In this document: piece after piece, positions 8,201-17,269 of the stretch
How positions within the stretch are numbered: the first letter of the stretch is position 1
How the letters are laid out: each line of letters starts with the position of its first letter
Origin: Leptothoe sp034932105
GTDB taxonomy: Bacteria; Cyanobacteriota; Cyanobacteriia; Phormidesmidales; Phormidesmidaceae
Direction of reading: 5' to 3'
Length of the DNA stretch: 64,000 nucleotides
NCBI RefSeq assembly: GCF_034932105.1
Contig: NZ_JAYGIG010000014.1
Location: forward strand, 7,431-71,430
Position numbers and translations under genes: made by a program
The notes under the pieces: generated by a model
What the model was told of the DNA's origin: nothing
What the model saw: the letters and a program-made list of their open reading frames with translations, nothing else
Database searches by the model: none

Positions 8201-9241
8201 CTAACTGCTCTCTTCTAACGATTTTTTATCCATGGGATTGTCATTGATCGCCGCCTTTGGAGAAGACGATGGGCCACTCCCATTTTTCTTGCGATCGGTG
8301 CGATGGTCAAAGTCAATTTCCCGATTAGTAAACTGGGGCAAAATTTCCCTAGTAAATGCGCCTGCTGCTGTTGAACGATAGCGATTGGGATTAAAAATCA
8401 CTGACAGGGTGCGTTTGATCACCACCGAATCAATCTTGGCTCGGTGCAGTACCCCCATCTGGAGTTCTTTCTCAATGGCTGAGACGGACACAAACGCCAC
8501 CCCCAGACCAGATTGCACCGCATTTTTGATCGCCTCGATGGAATTGAGTTCCATTTCCACCCGTAGCCGTCGGGTCTCAATTCCACAGCGGGTGAGCACC
8601 TGATCGATCACCTTGCGGATGGTGGACTGGGAATCTAAGGAAATGAACTTAAGCTTGTAGAGATCTTCTCGCTGAATGGCCTGGCTGCTAGCTAGGGGAT
8701 GAAACACCGGCATAATCAGAGCCAGTTCATCCTCGGCGTAGGGAATAATCTCCAGGGAATCCTGTAGCTCTGGCGGCACTTCCCCCCCAATAATAGCCAG
8801 ATCGATTTGACCGTTGCCCACACTCCAAGACGTACGACGGGTGGAGTGAACATGGAGCTGCACCGCCACATCGGGATAGCGCTGACGAAATAGACCAATC
8901 ATCCTGGGCAGCAAATAGGTGCCCGTGGTCTGGCTAGCGCCCACAATCAATGTGCCCCCCTGGAGCTTTTGCAGATCCTCAATGGCCCGGCATGTTTCAT
9001 GGCAAAGGCTAAGGATGCGATCGCCATATTCCAATAATAGATAGCCCGCCTCCGTCAGCTGAGCCCGCCGACCACCACGGTCAAACAGCGGCACATCCAA
9101 CTGACGCTCTAAATTTTGTACCTGTAAACTAACGGCGGGTTGAGATACATACAGGCTATCGGCAGCTCGCTTAAAACTACCCTCCGCCGCAATTGCCTTT
9201 AGGATGCGCAGTTGATCTAACGTAAACGGGAGGTCAGACAT
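8201..9241 (-). CDS. rbcR: LysR-type regulator RbcR (Ycf30)
   Basis: The 346-residue protein has an N-terminal LysR helix-turn-helix (FTLDQLRILKAIAAEG, then YVSQPAVSLQVQNLE) and a periplasmic-binding-fold effector domain. The N-terminal two thirds, including LQGGTLIVGASQTTGTYLLP and AIIGGEVP, read as the well-conserved RbcR/Ycf30 family, which controls RuBisCO and carbon-fixation genes in response to carbon metabolites. The last ~35 residues are a polar tail typical of lineage variation. rbcLS is not in this window. It starts at ATG with its promoter in the spacer 9242-9640. Confidence 0.85.
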   Translation of the reverse strand: MSDLPFTLDQLRILKAIAAEGSFKRAADSLYVSQPAVSLQVQNLERQLDVPLFDRGGRRAQLTEAGYLLLEYGDRILSLCHETCRAIEDLQKLQGGTLIVGASQTTGTYLLPRMIGLFRQRYPDVAVQLHVHSTRRTSWSVGNGQIDLAIIGGEVPPELQDSLEIIPYAEDELALIMPVFHPLASSQAIQREDLYKLKFISLDSQSTIRKVIDQVLTRCGIETRRLRVEMELNSIEAIKNAVQSGLGVAFVSVSAIEKELQMGVLHRAKIDSVVIKRTLSVIFNPNRYRSTAAGAFTREILPQFTNREIDFDHRTDRKKNGSGPSSSPKAAINDNPMDKKSLEESS

Positions 9242-9640
9242 AACGGTGAGGGTGTCAACTCCGGTATTTCAAGCAAACCCCGTGGCTCGATTGGTAGAGA
9301 CCATAGATGGGAACATCTGACCAAAACCAAATGCAGTACCTCTGACGCTACCGAACAAATAGACTAGAAAGTTTGCCAGCACGTTAGAGTCTACATGATG
9401 TGTAGTTTCATCATTCCTTATGAAGGGACAATAACTCAAAACGTTAACTAAGTAATCTGTTTGTGAGGAAATCTTTTAGAGAAAACCTACTAAACCACGA
9501 CCAAATTAAAACCTGTAGCGTTTCCTAAGTCAAAACGACCGTTTTGGACATGGCACAGGTTTATGTCCGCTGCTACTCTTTTGTTGATCTAAAGCCAGTC
9601 TAGTGTGTGGTCTGTTGTATACCTGCCCTGCTTTCCCTAC
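9242..9640. other. Divergent intergenic region between rbcR and a plus-strand gene
   Basis: This stretch of about 400 bp must contain both promoters. A short inverted repeat, CAAAACGACCGTTTTG at about 9532-9547 (7-bp arms), lies ~90 bp before the plus-strand gene and could be an operator. No RNA gene or other frame is apparent. Confidence 0.4.
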
Positions 9641-10378
9641 ATGCAGTACCAATTGATTCAAAACTTTCTACAGCTGCCCGGTATTATCGGCTTTAGCCTC
9701 ATACCTTTAGATCAGGATGACTCCCTTGGTCAGGCCTATAGTGTCGGCTTTCCCGCAGGCAACGCTCCTGAGCAGCAATCCCTACTGTTGAAAGGTATCC
9801 AACAGATCATCAGCACCACCCCCGCCTCCCTAGAGTTTTGTCTGTTTCAATTGGGCCCCCATCAGCTGGAATTGCATAAAGTAGAAAGCGGAGCAGTTTT
9901 GCTGGTGCTCAGCGAAGGCCCACTCCCCAGCGACTATCCCAAGGCCGTCAGTGAGCTGGTGCAATTTATCAAAGCCGACTACTCAGCCCTAGTGGAAAGT
10001 ATCCGGGGGATTAGGGCTGAGGCTGTGGATACGTTATCTGAACCCTTAACCCAAGTGCAAACCGCTCGCTTAGAAGAGGTGGTGGCCGCCATGAATAGCT
10101 TAAATCTAGTTACCAGCCGATATCTCGGGCCCCAACTGGTGGCTAACCATTGGCGGACATTCCAGAAAGCACCCTGGCTGAGTAACTTTTGTATTGATGC
10201 CGATGGCACCGTTAGCGTTCTGGAGCAAGACCAACAGCTGTCGCCAGAGCAGTTGGCAGAAATTCGCCTATGGACTCAGCGATTTCATCAGCGATGTACC
10301 CGGATTATTCGAGACTATGACGCATTGGTAGAACAGACATTGCCTGCCCATTATCGACAACTGTTATTTGGTCGATAA
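9641..10378 (+). CDS. Conserved hypothetical protein
   Basis: From the ATG at 9641 the protein has 245 residues (a GTG at 9605 would add 12). It starts MQYQLIQNFLQLPGIIGFSL and has an N-terminal alpha/beta region of about 110 residues that could be a Roadblock/LC7- or profilin-like fold, then a helical C-terminal half ending HYRQLLFGR. There is no signal peptide, membrane span or catalytic motif. It runs divergently from rbcR and 106 bp ahead of the ferredoxin gene in the same direction. I do not recognise a named family; the fold suggestion is only by pattern. Confidence 0.65.
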   Translation: MQYQLIQNFLQLPGIIGFSLIPLDQDDSLGQAYSVGFPAGNAPEQQSLLLKGIQQIISTTPASLEFCLFQLGPHQLELHKVESGAVLLVLSEGPLPSDYPKAVSELVQFIKADYSALVESIRGIRAEAVDTLSEPLTQVQTARLEEVVAAMNSLNLVTSRYLGPQLVANHWRTFQKAPWLSNFCIDADGTVSVLEQDQQLSPEQLAEIRLWTQRFHQRCTRIIRDYDALVEQTLPAHYRQLLFGR

Positions 10379-10484
10379 GTGATCGCCATTATGGTTTCTT
10401 GCTAGTGAGCTATGGCTGGTTAACCATTGCTAGTTAGACAGTTTCTTGGCCCTATAGACAGCTAATTTCGGATCGTTCGTATCT

Positions 10485-10964
10485 ATGGTAAAAAAAGTCC
10501 GCTTAGAGCCCATTGCCCAGGAGAGTACTGTTGAAACCAATGGCAACCTGCTATCGGTTTTATTGCACCAGGAGCTGTCCGTTTTAAAGGAATGTGGTGG
10601 TCGGGGCATGTGTGCCACTTGCCATATCTATGTAAACGATGGCATGGGAGCACTGACGCCCATCAACCGACGGGAACAGCGTACCCTGGCAATTATTACC
10701 TCCTGCAGGGGAAATTCCCGACTGGCCTGCCAAGCTAGGGTAATGGGAAATGGTGTAGTGGTAGAGCTGCCACCGGGCATGTATGTGAATTCTATTCAAG
10801 ATATTGAGTCGCTCATTGGCCGTCGGGCCGATCAGGACTTACTGCATCCCCTGACGGGTAAGGTCCTAGTGGAGCAGGGCAAACTGATTACTCGTTCGAT
10901 GATGCGCCAAATTGACGAGAGCAAGGATCTCAACCTGAATGATTACTTCAAACACAGTCGTTAA
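10485..10964 (+). CDS. 2Fe-2S ferredoxin-fold protein with C-terminal extension
   Basis: The 159-residue protein carries the [2Fe-2S] ligand pattern C-GGRGM-C-AT-C (C37, C43, C46) plus a fourth cysteine in RLACQAR (~82). The C-x5-C-x2-C spacing belongs to the adrenodoxin or bacterial-type class, not the C-x4-C plant-type photosynthetic ferredoxin. About 60 extra residues follow the ferredoxin fold (LLHPLTGKVLVEQGKLITRS), probably a docking or dimerisation segment. It likely serves a dedicated redox partner; no partner gene is adjacent. A hairpin at 11024-11045 lies 60 bp downstream. Confidence 0.85.
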   Translation: MVKKVRLEPIAQESTVETNGNLLSVLLHQELSVLKECGGRGMCATCHIYVNDGMGALTPINRREQRTLAIITSCRGNSRLACQARVMGNGVVVELPPGMYVNSIQDIESLIGRRADQDLLHPLTGKVLVEQGKLITRSMMRQIDESKDLNLNDYFKHSR

Positions 10965-11023
10965 CCCAGTCCTTCAGGTAAACAGGGTCTAACATTGGGT
11001 AAATCGTAACGTTATATTTACAT

Positions 11024-11045
11024 TTAAAGTCTTCAAGGACTTTAA
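11024..11045 (+). terminator. Hairpin after the ferredoxin gene
   Basis: TTAAAGTC (11024-11031) pairs with GACTTTAA (11038-11045) across a six-base loop. The stem is AT-rich with only a weak following tract, so termination is plausible but not certain. Confidence 0.4.
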
Positions 11046-11101
11046 TGCAGACACAATCTAATATTTTGATTAAAAGATTTAGTATCCTATCAAGCGTTTT
11101 G

Positions 11102-11141
11102 ATGGAGCCTCAGCCCCTAATATGGAGCCTCAGCCCCTAAT
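11102..11141. repeat. Perfect 20-bp tandem duplication upstream of hrcA
   Basis: ATGGAGCCTCAGCCCCTAAT occurs twice without a gap (11102-11121, 11122-11141), 65 bp before the hrcA start. It may duplicate part of the hrcA leader or promoter. Confidence 0.85.
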
Positions 11142-11206
11142 ATAAGTTGAAAGGTTGAAGCCATGCCTGATTTAACTGTTCGCGATTCTTCGCGTTTGTG
11201 ACATTG

Positions 11207-12298
11207 ATGGTCTTTGATAAGTCTAGTAGCTTGAATCCCCGTCAACAGCAGGTGATGCGTGCAACCGTACGTCACTATGTATCGACAGCGGAACCCGTTG
11301 GTTCTAGGGCACTGTTAGAAGCTTTTGACCTGAATGTCAGTGCGGCAACCATTCGCAATGTGATGGGGGCGCTGGAGCGTTCGGGTTTTTTATATCAGCC
11401 CCATACATCGGCTGGGCGTGTCCCTTCTGACTCTGGGTATCGGCTTTATGTAGATGAGTTGATTAAACCCTCCAAACCGACTGCCCAGCGGATTGACCAG
11501 TTATTGACCCAAAATCTGAATTGGCAGGGATGGAGCCTGGAAGCCTTACTCCAAGAGGCGGCGCAAATTTTGGCCCACCTGAGTGGGTATATTGCCTTGG
11601 TCACCATGCCTCGGCTGGAAAACATGGTGGTCAAACACCTGCAGCTGGTGAAAATTTCGGCTGATCAGGTGCTTTTGGTAGTGGTGTTAGATAGCTATGG
11701 TACTGAGTCTATGCTGGTGCAGCTGCCTCGGGGAATCACCGGGGTAGGTACTCTCCAGGACGACGGGGAAATCGATCGAGAACTGCAAATCTTATCGAAT
11801 TTCTTGACGGCCCAGTTATGTGGAAAGCCCCTATCTGAAATTTCTAGTCTGGATTGGCATGAGGTGGACACTAGAGAGCATCATGTGTTGGCCCTGTGCC
11901 AGGCAATTAATGATTTGGCCCACCGCAAGCGTCAGCCCCAAACGCATATTTTGGTTACCGGGGTGAAGGATGTCTTGAACCAGCCAGAGTTTGCTGAGCA
12001 AAGTCAGCTGCGGAATCTGGTGGCGCTATTGGCGGATGGCCGAGAACAGCTGTGGCCTCTGATGTGTGCGGAGGATAATCACCCCCTGAAAATTTGGATT
12101 GGGGAGGAAAACCCGTTGGAACCGATGCAGGGGTGTGCCCTGATTTCGAGCACTTACTGTAATCGGCATTCGACCCCCCTGGGCAGTGTGGGGGTGATGG
12201 GCCCCACCAGGATGCTCTATGAAAACACGATTGCTGCGGTGGAAGCCACCTCTAGCTACCTATCGGAAATTATGTCGGGCTTGGATGTGAGCCAGTAG
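11207..12298 (+). CDS. hrcA: Heat-inducible transcription repressor HrcA
   Basis: From ATG 11207 the protein has about 363 residues, the usual HrcA length (a GTG at 11198 adds three). The N-terminal winged helix (LNPRQQQVMRATVRHYV, then SAATIRNVMGALERSGFL) and the QPHTSAGRVPSDSGYR motif are diagnostic. The C-terminal GAF-like dimerisation region ends in the conserved SSTYCNRH.PLGSVGVMGPTRM segment. HrcA binds CIRCE elements before groE operons and is itself stabilised by GroEL. No CIRCE inverted repeat (TTAGCACTC-N9-GAGTGCTAA) was found in this window, so its targets lie elsewhere. The 3' end overlaps the convergent rhomboid gene by 43 bp. Confidence 0.95.
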   Translation: MVFDKSSSLNPRQQQVMRATVRHYVSTAEPVGSRALLEAFDLNVSAATIRNVMGALERSGFLYQPHTSAGRVPSDSGYRLYVDELIKPSKPTAQRIDQLLTQNLNWQGWSLEALLQEAAQILAHLSGYIALVTMPRLENMVVKHLQLVKISADQVLLVVVLDSYGTESMLVQLPRGITGVGTLQDDGEIDRELQILSNFLTAQLCGKPLSEISSLDWHEVDTREHHVLALCQAINDLAHRKRQPQTHILVTGVKDVLNQPEFAEQSQLRNLVALLADGREQLWPLMCAEDNHPLKIWIGEENPLEPMQGCALISSTYCNRHSTPLGSVGVMGPTRMLYENTIAAVEATSSYLSEIMSGLDVSQ

Positions 12299-12858
12299 GC
12301 GGCAACGATGCCGCTAATAAAACCAAATAGGTGACTTTCCCAGGAAATGCCAGGCTGGTTGGGCAATACACCCCAAAACATTGCACCGTAGGTGACCAGC
12401 ACAAATAGGGCAATGGCGATCGCAACCATGGTGCGCTCATAGTAGCCCCGCCCCAGTAAAAACCCCAAATAGCCAAACACAAGGCCACTGGCCCCAATAT
12501 GCACTGAGCCGCCCCGAGCTAGCAGCCATGTACCGGCCCCACCCACCAGGGTGATCAGGATGGTGGCCTTGATCCAGGTGCCCATGGAGCGCATCATCAC
12601 CCACCAACTCAGGGTGAGCAGGGGCACCGTATTGGCAACTAAATGTCTAAAGTCGCCATGGAGCAGAGGAGCTAGGGGAATGCCCCACAATCCATCTAGA
12701 GAACGGGGGCGAATACCGTATCCATTGAGACGGCCGCCAAACACCAAAAAATCTATAATTTCAATGGACCACAGACCCATAAAAACAGCACCTAATAGCT
12801 GTAATCGAGCGACAGTTGCAGATTTTAGTTCAGATAGAAGAGGACGATCGTAAGACAT
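12256..12858 (-). CDS. Rhomboid-family intramembrane serine protease
   Basis: From ATG 12858 the protein has 200 residues and about six membrane helices. The rhomboid signature is present: HGDFRHLVANTVPLL in loop/helix 2 (H-x3-N type), the catalytic serine in HIGASGLVFGYLGF, and the catalytic histidine in SWESHLFGFISG near the C-terminus. It should cleave membrane-spanning substrates. It converges on hrcA with a 43-bp 3' overlap and no room for separate terminators. A TTG at 12873 would add five residues. Confidence 0.92.
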   Translation of the reverse strand: MSYDRPLLSELKSATVARLQLLGAVFMGLWSIEIIDFLVFGGRLNGYGIRPRSLDGLWGIPLAPLLHGDFRHLVANTVPLLTLSWWVMMRSMGTWIKATILITLVGGAGTWLLARGGSVHIGASGLVFGYLGFLLGRGYYERTMVAIAIALFVLVTYGAMFWGVLPNQPGISWESHLFGFISGIVAAYWLTSKPDIISDR

Positions 12859-13070
12859 AGGTGGGGATGGCAAGAACTCAAGAATTGGGCAGCCTATGAA
12901 GCAAGAGCTTTGTAGCAGCTACTAGCTCTAGGTTAAGCCAACTGCCCTAAAGTTGCCTTTGTCTACCCTTTAAGTTTGCCAGGATCTTCAGGTTATCTGC
13001 CTCCGTCCCCGGCATCCTCACCCCTGTCTATCTCACGGTTGGCCTCCCCATTTCCCTGATATAGAAGAAC

Positions 13071-13634
13071 GTGATCATTCCAGAGCTACTCGCGGTGCTT
13101 TCCATTTCGGCAGCCACCGGTCTTCGTTTGGCCTTGCCTTTGCTACTCATTGGCCTGTTCTCTGGTGAACAGCTATGGTCGCAGGTACCGATTTTGGCCC
13201 ATATTCCCCAGGTGTGTGTGGTGACTGTTTTGGTGATTTGGTCACTCCTGGAGTTGACGATTTCTAAAGATCGGATCAACCGGCGCTTTTTACAAAGTGC
13301 AGAGCTATTTATGAGTCCCTTTGTGGGGACCATTGCCGGGGTTGCGATCGCACGTCTAGCCAACATCTCCGACAGCTGGTTACTGGTGCTGTTAGCCGTC
13401 ACTGGTGGGGCATTGGCCCTCGTGCTCCAAATGGTGCAAGTAGGGTGGCTCTATCGCTTCAACAGCCCCCCCATATGGATGATGTTTGTAGAAGATGCCC
13501 TCTGCATCTTTCTGGTCTTCTTTGCCTTCGACGCACCGCAACAAGGGGGGCTCATTGCTCTGTTTTTACTTTGGCTAGCCATTCGTAGCTCGGTGGTATG
13601 GCGTCAGTGGCAAAAGAACAAAGAAAACAAATAA
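13071..13634 (+). CDS. DUF4126-family integral membrane protein
   Basis: The 187-residue protein has about five membrane helices, starting with a GTG codon at 13071. The N-terminal LLAVLSISAATGLRLALPLL and the charged loop SKDRINRRFLQSAELFMSPF match the DUF4126 family, whose role is unknown. The last residues are basic (WRQWQKNKENK) and likely cytosolic. It ends directly at the bidirectional hairpin terminator 13633-13682 shared with hemH. Confidence 0.75.
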   Translation: MIIPELLAVLSISAATGLRLALPLLLIGLFSGEQLWSQVPILAHIPQVCVVTVLVIWSLLELTISKDRINRRFLQSAELFMSPFVGTIAGVAIARLANISDSWLLVLLAVTGGALALVLQMVQVGWLYRFNSPPIWMMFVEDALCIFLVFFAFDAPQQGGLIALFLLWLAIRSSVVWRQWQKNKENK

Positions 13635-13682
13635 ATAAACGGCTGTGGGTTTAGACTACGCTCAACCCACGGCCGTTTATTT
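13633..13682. terminator. Bidirectional terminator between DUF4126 gene and hemH
   Basis: The 19-base arms 13633-13651 and 13664-13682 pair with one G-T wobble. They begin AAATAAACGG and end CCGTTTATTT, so each strand has a T-rich 3' side. It serves two convergent genes. Confidence 0.85.
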
Positions 13683-13706
13683 GCTTTAGCTAAATTTCAG
13701 AGTCAG

Positions 13707-14870
13707 TTACATCAAACCAGCAATGTGCAAAGGACCATGGCCGCTGACCATTTCCAGTATCAGAGCCAAGAAACCCACCATCGCTAAGCGACCGTTCCAC
13801 ACTTCCGCAAACGGCGTCAGCCCCCAAGCAGACTTATCTTGGGGATAAATTCGAACTTCTTTTTGCAACTGGGCCGCATCAGAAAATAATTTACGGGGAG
13901 ACTCTAGCGCCTTGACCACCATGTTCCCCATGTCTTCGATAAACACGGGGTAGGTGTTGAGGGCAGGTACCCGGTGGAAGCCTTTAATGCCGGACTCTTC
14001 GGCTAGCTCTCGGTACTCAATGTCAATTTCCTGCAGCGTTTCAATGTGCTCAGACACAAAGCTGATGGGTACCACCACCAGATCATCAATACCTTTTGCC
14101 GCCAGTTCCTTAATGGCATCTTCCGTGTAGGGTTTCAACCATTCCACCGGTCCCACTCGGCTCTGGTAAGCCAGGGTAAAGTCATTGGGCCGACCAACCG
14201 CCTGCATGATCAAGTCAACACAGTGCTCCATTTCCTTCTGGTAGGGATCACCGGCCTCTTCCACATAGCTAACCGGCACGCCATGGGCACTAAAGAAGAT
14301 GTGGCCTCCGTCTGGATTCGGTAGTTGATCGATAGTTTGAATAATTAGGTCCGCCATGGCTCGCACATAACCAGGGCTGTTGTACCAGGATGGGATCAGA
14401 GTATAGTCAATCTTCTGGAGAGCAGGATCAGCTTGCCAAAGCTTATCCAATAGACGAAAGCTAGAACCACTGGTGCTAATGGAAAACTGGGGATAGAGAG
14501 GCAAAATGACCAGCTCTTCGATGCCATCCTGCTTGATTTGGGCCACGGCCTCTTCGGTAAAGGGATACCAGTAGCGCATGCCGATGTAGATTTTGACATC
14601 GCGCCCTAAATTCTTCAGATAGTCTTTGAGGGCCTCTCCCTGCTCTTCGGTAATGCGTCGTAGAGGGGAACCGCCACCGATTTCCTTATAATTTTCCTGG
14701 GATTTGCTGGCACGACTGGAGGAGATCAGCCAGGCCAGGGGTTTCTGCAACCATGGGAAGGGGAGCCGAATAATCTCTGGATCAGCAAACAAGTTAAACA
14801 AAAAGGGGCGTACGTCCTCTAACTGCTCGGGCCCTCCAAGATTAAGTAATAAGACTCCAGTACGACCCAT
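13707..14870 (-). CDS. hemH: Ferrochelatase with C-terminal CAB/HLIP-like helix
   Basis: From ATG 14870 the protein has 387 residues and starts MGRTGVLLLNLGGPE, the usual ferrochelatase start; an ATG further upstream would add 36 residues with no family resemblance. It inserts Fe(II) into protoporphyrin IX, the last step of haem synthesis. The active-site regions FSAHGVPVSYVEEAGDPY and FVSEHIETLQEIDIEY are intact. The last ~45 residues carry a chlorophyll a/b-binding-type helix (FAEVWNGRLAMVGFLALILE), the extension of cyanobacterial and plastid enzymes that anchors them to thylakoids and links haem and chlorophyll metabolism. The integrase gene diverges 114 bp away. Confidence 0.95.
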   Translation of the reverse strand: MGRTGVLLLNLGGPEQLEDVRPFLFNLFADPEIIRLPFPWLQKPLAWLISSSRASKSQENYKEIGGGSPLRRITEEQGEALKDYLKNLGRDVKIYIGMRYWYPFTEEAVAQIKQDGIEELVILPLYPQFSISTSGSSFRLLDKLWQADPALQKIDYTLIPSWYNSPGYVRAMADLIIQTIDQLPNPDGGHIFFSAHGVPVSYVEEAGDPYQKEMEHCVDLIMQAVGRPNDFTLAYQSRVGPVEWLKPYTEDAIKELAAKGIDDLVVVPISFVSEHIETLQEIDIEYRELAEESGIKGFHRVPALNTYPVFIEDMGNMVVKALESPRKLFSDAAQLQKEVRIYPQDKSAWGLTPFAEVWNGRLAMVGFLALILEMVSGHGPLHIAGLM

Positions 14871-14983
14871 GACAGTGCAGCTACCTTTTAAACGAAGTTT
14901 TAATGATCTTGGCCTATCGTAACAATTAACTCCTCCTGTAGTCATATCAGATTTGTAGAAGTTGAGAACTTTTTTCATTTAAA

Positions 14984-16177
14984 ATGGCTGATTCAGCTGC
15001 GGCCCATGCCATCGATACGTCTTTAAACCAAGTCAATCAGCGACTGAAGGCAGCCCAGCTAGGGCTGCAGATCGAGCGCCGGGGCGACCGTTTAAACCTA
15101 CGGGGGACCCTACCGCCAAAGCCTGGTAGTCCTAAATTGCGACCCTACCAGCAACGCTTACCCCTCAAGTTACCCGCCACCAAGACCGGTCTAAAGCAAT
15201 GTGAGCAAACGGCCAAAATTATTGCGGCCCAGCTATTACAAAATATTTTTGATTGGCGCGACTACCTTGGTCCCGTGGCCGGTCTAAGAATGGCCGGAGC
15301 CGATCTAGCTACTCAGATTGATGCGTTTGAGTGTCATTTTTTTGAAACCCGTCTCTCTGGGGTATCTGCCGCCTCTTTAAAAACCACCTGGGAAAAAGCC
15401 TATGTTCCCTATTTACGCAAGCTCCATGCCACGGCAGAACGCCACAGTAACCTGAGCCTACCCGAGGCGATCTATGCCACGGTGCAAAGCACCCAGGCCA
15501 ATTCCCGCAGCCGTCAGATCTGCTGTACTGCCCTGGCCGCCCTAGCCGAGTTTCTCAATCTAGACTTGCCCACGGATCTAAAGTCCTTTTGGGGTAACTA
15601 TGGCAATAGCCAAACCCAACTGAGGGATTTACCCTCTGATGATCAGATTGTCGAAATTTACGACGGGATCAAAAATCCCCACTGGCAATATGTTTACGGC
15701 ATGATGGCCACCTACGGGTTGCGCAACCATGAGGTGTTTTTTTGCGATCTGGCTAATCTATCAGACCGAGTTCCAGACTCCAACTCCAGCGCCGAAATCA
15801 TCGTCCGAGAAACCACCAAAACCGGCCGCCATGAAGTATGGCCCTTTTACCCAGAATGGGTCGAGCGCTTTGACCTAGCCCATGGCGAACTGCCCAAGGT
15901 AAATACTGACCTTACCTCCACTACGCTCCAGCGGGTGGGTCAGCAGGTCACCACCCAGTTTCGCCGTTACAAAATCCCCTTTTCCCCCTACGACCTGCGC
16001 CATGCCTGGGCCGTGCGCACCATCTTAATGGGCCTACCCGACGCCGTCGCCGCCAGAATGATGGGCCACTCGGTGCAGGTACATAACCGGACGTACCACC
16101 GTTGGATGACCCATCGAGATCAGCAGATGGCCGTGCAGGCAGCCTTGGCGAAGAATGAAATGTCTGCCCCTTTGTAG
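14984..16177 (+). CDS. Solitary tyrosine recombinase/integrase family protein
   Basis: The 397-residue protein has a C-terminal tyrosine-recombinase domain: arginine I in TYGLRNHEVFF (~251), a lysine in TTKTGRHEV, arginine II in YDLRHAWAVR (~341, where the usual H of HxxR is Y), the GHS box in ARMMGHSVQVH and the nucleophile tyrosine in NRTYHRWMTH (~373). The N-terminal ~150 residues are a DNA-binding region. It has no adjacent excisionase, attachment-site repeat, tRNA or cargo, and it sits between housekeeping genes. It therefore looks like a resident cyanobacterial integrase-like protein rather than part of a live island. Confidence 0.85.
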   Translation: MADSAAAHAIDTSLNQVNQRLKAAQLGLQIERRGDRLNLRGTLPPKPGSPKLRPYQQRLPLKLPATKTGLKQCEQTAKIIAAQLLQNIFDWRDYLGPVAGLRMAGADLATQIDAFECHFFETRLSGVSAASLKTTWEKAYVPYLRKLHATAERHSNLSLPEAIYATVQSTQANSRSRQICCTALAALAEFLNLDLPTDLKSFWGNYGNSQTQLRDLPSDDQIVEIYDGIKNPHWQYVYGMMATYGLRNHEVFFCDLANLSDRVPDSNSSAEIIVRETTKTGRHEVWPFYPEWVERFDLAHGELPKVNTDLTSTTLQRVGQQVTTQFRRYKIPFSPYDLRHAWAVRTILMGLPDAVAARMMGHSVQVHNRTYHRWMTHRDQQMAVQAALAKNEMSAPL

Positions 16178-16205
16178 GGGCGTTGGTAGACGCTTGGCAA
16201 TGGAA

Positions 16206-16952
16206 TTACATCACCATGCCACCATCCACATTCATCACCTGGCCGGTAATGTAGGCCGCCGCTGGGTCCGCCGCCAAAAACCGAATCAGGCCCGCTACTT
16301 CACTGGCCTGACCATAGCGACCCAAGGGAATATACTTCAGAATCTCCTCGGTGTTTGATAGCTCATTGGTCATATCAGTTTCAATAAAACCAGGGGCCAC
16401 CGCATTCACCGTTACATTGCGACCCGCCATTTCCTTCGCCACGGTCTTCGTAAACCCAATCACTCCGGCCTTCGCCGCACTGTAATTAGCCTGACCTGGG
16501 TTACCCATGAGACCAGCCACCGACGAAATATTAATGATGCGACCGGACCGCTGTTTGAGCATGATCTTAGCCACGGCGCGGGTGCAAAGAAAGACGCCCG
16601 TCAGGTTGAGATCGATCACCGCCTGCCAGTCAGCCGGTTTCATGCGGAGCAGTAGGGTGTCACGGGTAATGCCCGCATTATTCACCAGTACATCAATGCG
16701 CCCAAACTTCTCTTTAGTGGCCTTCACCAGGGCCTCCACTTGATCTTCTTGGGAAACATCTGCCTGGAGGGCAATGGCATTGCCACCAGCCTTGACAATT
16801 TCAGCTACCACTTCATCCGCCGCCGCACTGGAGCGGGCATAGTTCACTACAACGCTAGCCCCTTCAGCGGCGAGGGCGAGGGCAGCCGCCTTACCGATGC
16901 CACGGGATGAACCGGTAATAATTGCTACCTGATCTTGCATTGCTCCAGTCAT
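16206..16952 (-). CDS. fabG: 3-oxoacyl-[acyl-carrier-protein] reductase
   Basis: The 248-residue protein is a short-chain dehydrogenase with the NADPH loop TGSSRGIGKA (~13-22), NNAG (~92), catalytic serine in INISSVAG (~143), and YSAAK (Y157, K161). The NPGQANYSAAKAGVIGFTK and VNAVAPGFIETDMT segments are typical of FabG, which reduces beta-ketoacyl-ACP in fatty-acid elongation. A second in-frame ATG lies four codons in. The promoter would be in the repeat-bearing spacer 16953-17269. Confidence 0.9.
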   Translation of the reverse strand: MTGAMQDQVAIITGSSRGIGKAAALALAAEGASVVVNYARSSAAADEVVAEIVKAGGNAIALQADVSQEDQVEALVKATKEKFGRIDVLVNNAGITRDTLLLRMKPADWQAVIDLNLTGVFLCTRAVAKIMLKQRSGRIINISSVAGLMGNPGQANYSAAKAGVIGFTKTVAKEMAGRNVTVNAVAPGFIETDMTNELSNTEEILKYIPLGRYGQASEVAGLIRFLAADPAAAYITGQVMNVDGGMVM

Positions 16953-16984
16953 GGGGAGGGGAAATGGTTAACAGCTCGATCACT

Positions 16985-17173
16985 CTATTATTTTTGGGGG
17001 TAGGGGATCAATCCTCTGACTCCCTGATCCCCTACCAACTATTTTTGGGATTTGGCGATCAATTATTTGAGAACCCTCACCAACTATATATTTTCGGATT
17101 TGGCAATCAATTATTTAAGGACCCTCACCAACTATTTTTGGGGTTTGGCGATCAATTGTTTGAGGACCCTTAC
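16985..17173. repeat. Decayed 45-48-bp tandem repeat between fabG and thioredoxin genes
   Basis: Copies start at 17035 (45 bp), 17080 (48 bp) and 17128 (~46 bp), with a more diverged ~50-bp copy from 16985. The shared core is CCAACTATTTTTGGG...TTTGGCGATCAATTATTTGAGGACCCTCA in pieces. A plus-strand frame through it repeats roughly HQLFLGFGDQLFEDP, but no start context or family supports a gene. The array occupies most of the divergent promoter space. Confidence 0.75.
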
Positions 17174-17269
17174 AAATCTTGCTCTCAAAGCCAATGATTT
17201 GCTTAAATACCGGCCATTTTTCTGGAGGTCGCCTAGCATAAAAGCTGAACCCATCTTGGATTGAGGACA

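Noticed and set aside
14984..16177. Integrative element marked by the tyrosine recombinase
   Set aside because: No attachment repeats, tRNA target, excisionase, cargo genes or composition shift nearby.
16922..17197. 91-codon frame through the fabG/thioredoxin repeat
   Set aside because: It is made of the tandem unit and overlaps the fabG start; no ribosome site. It is kept only as a note in the repeat finding.
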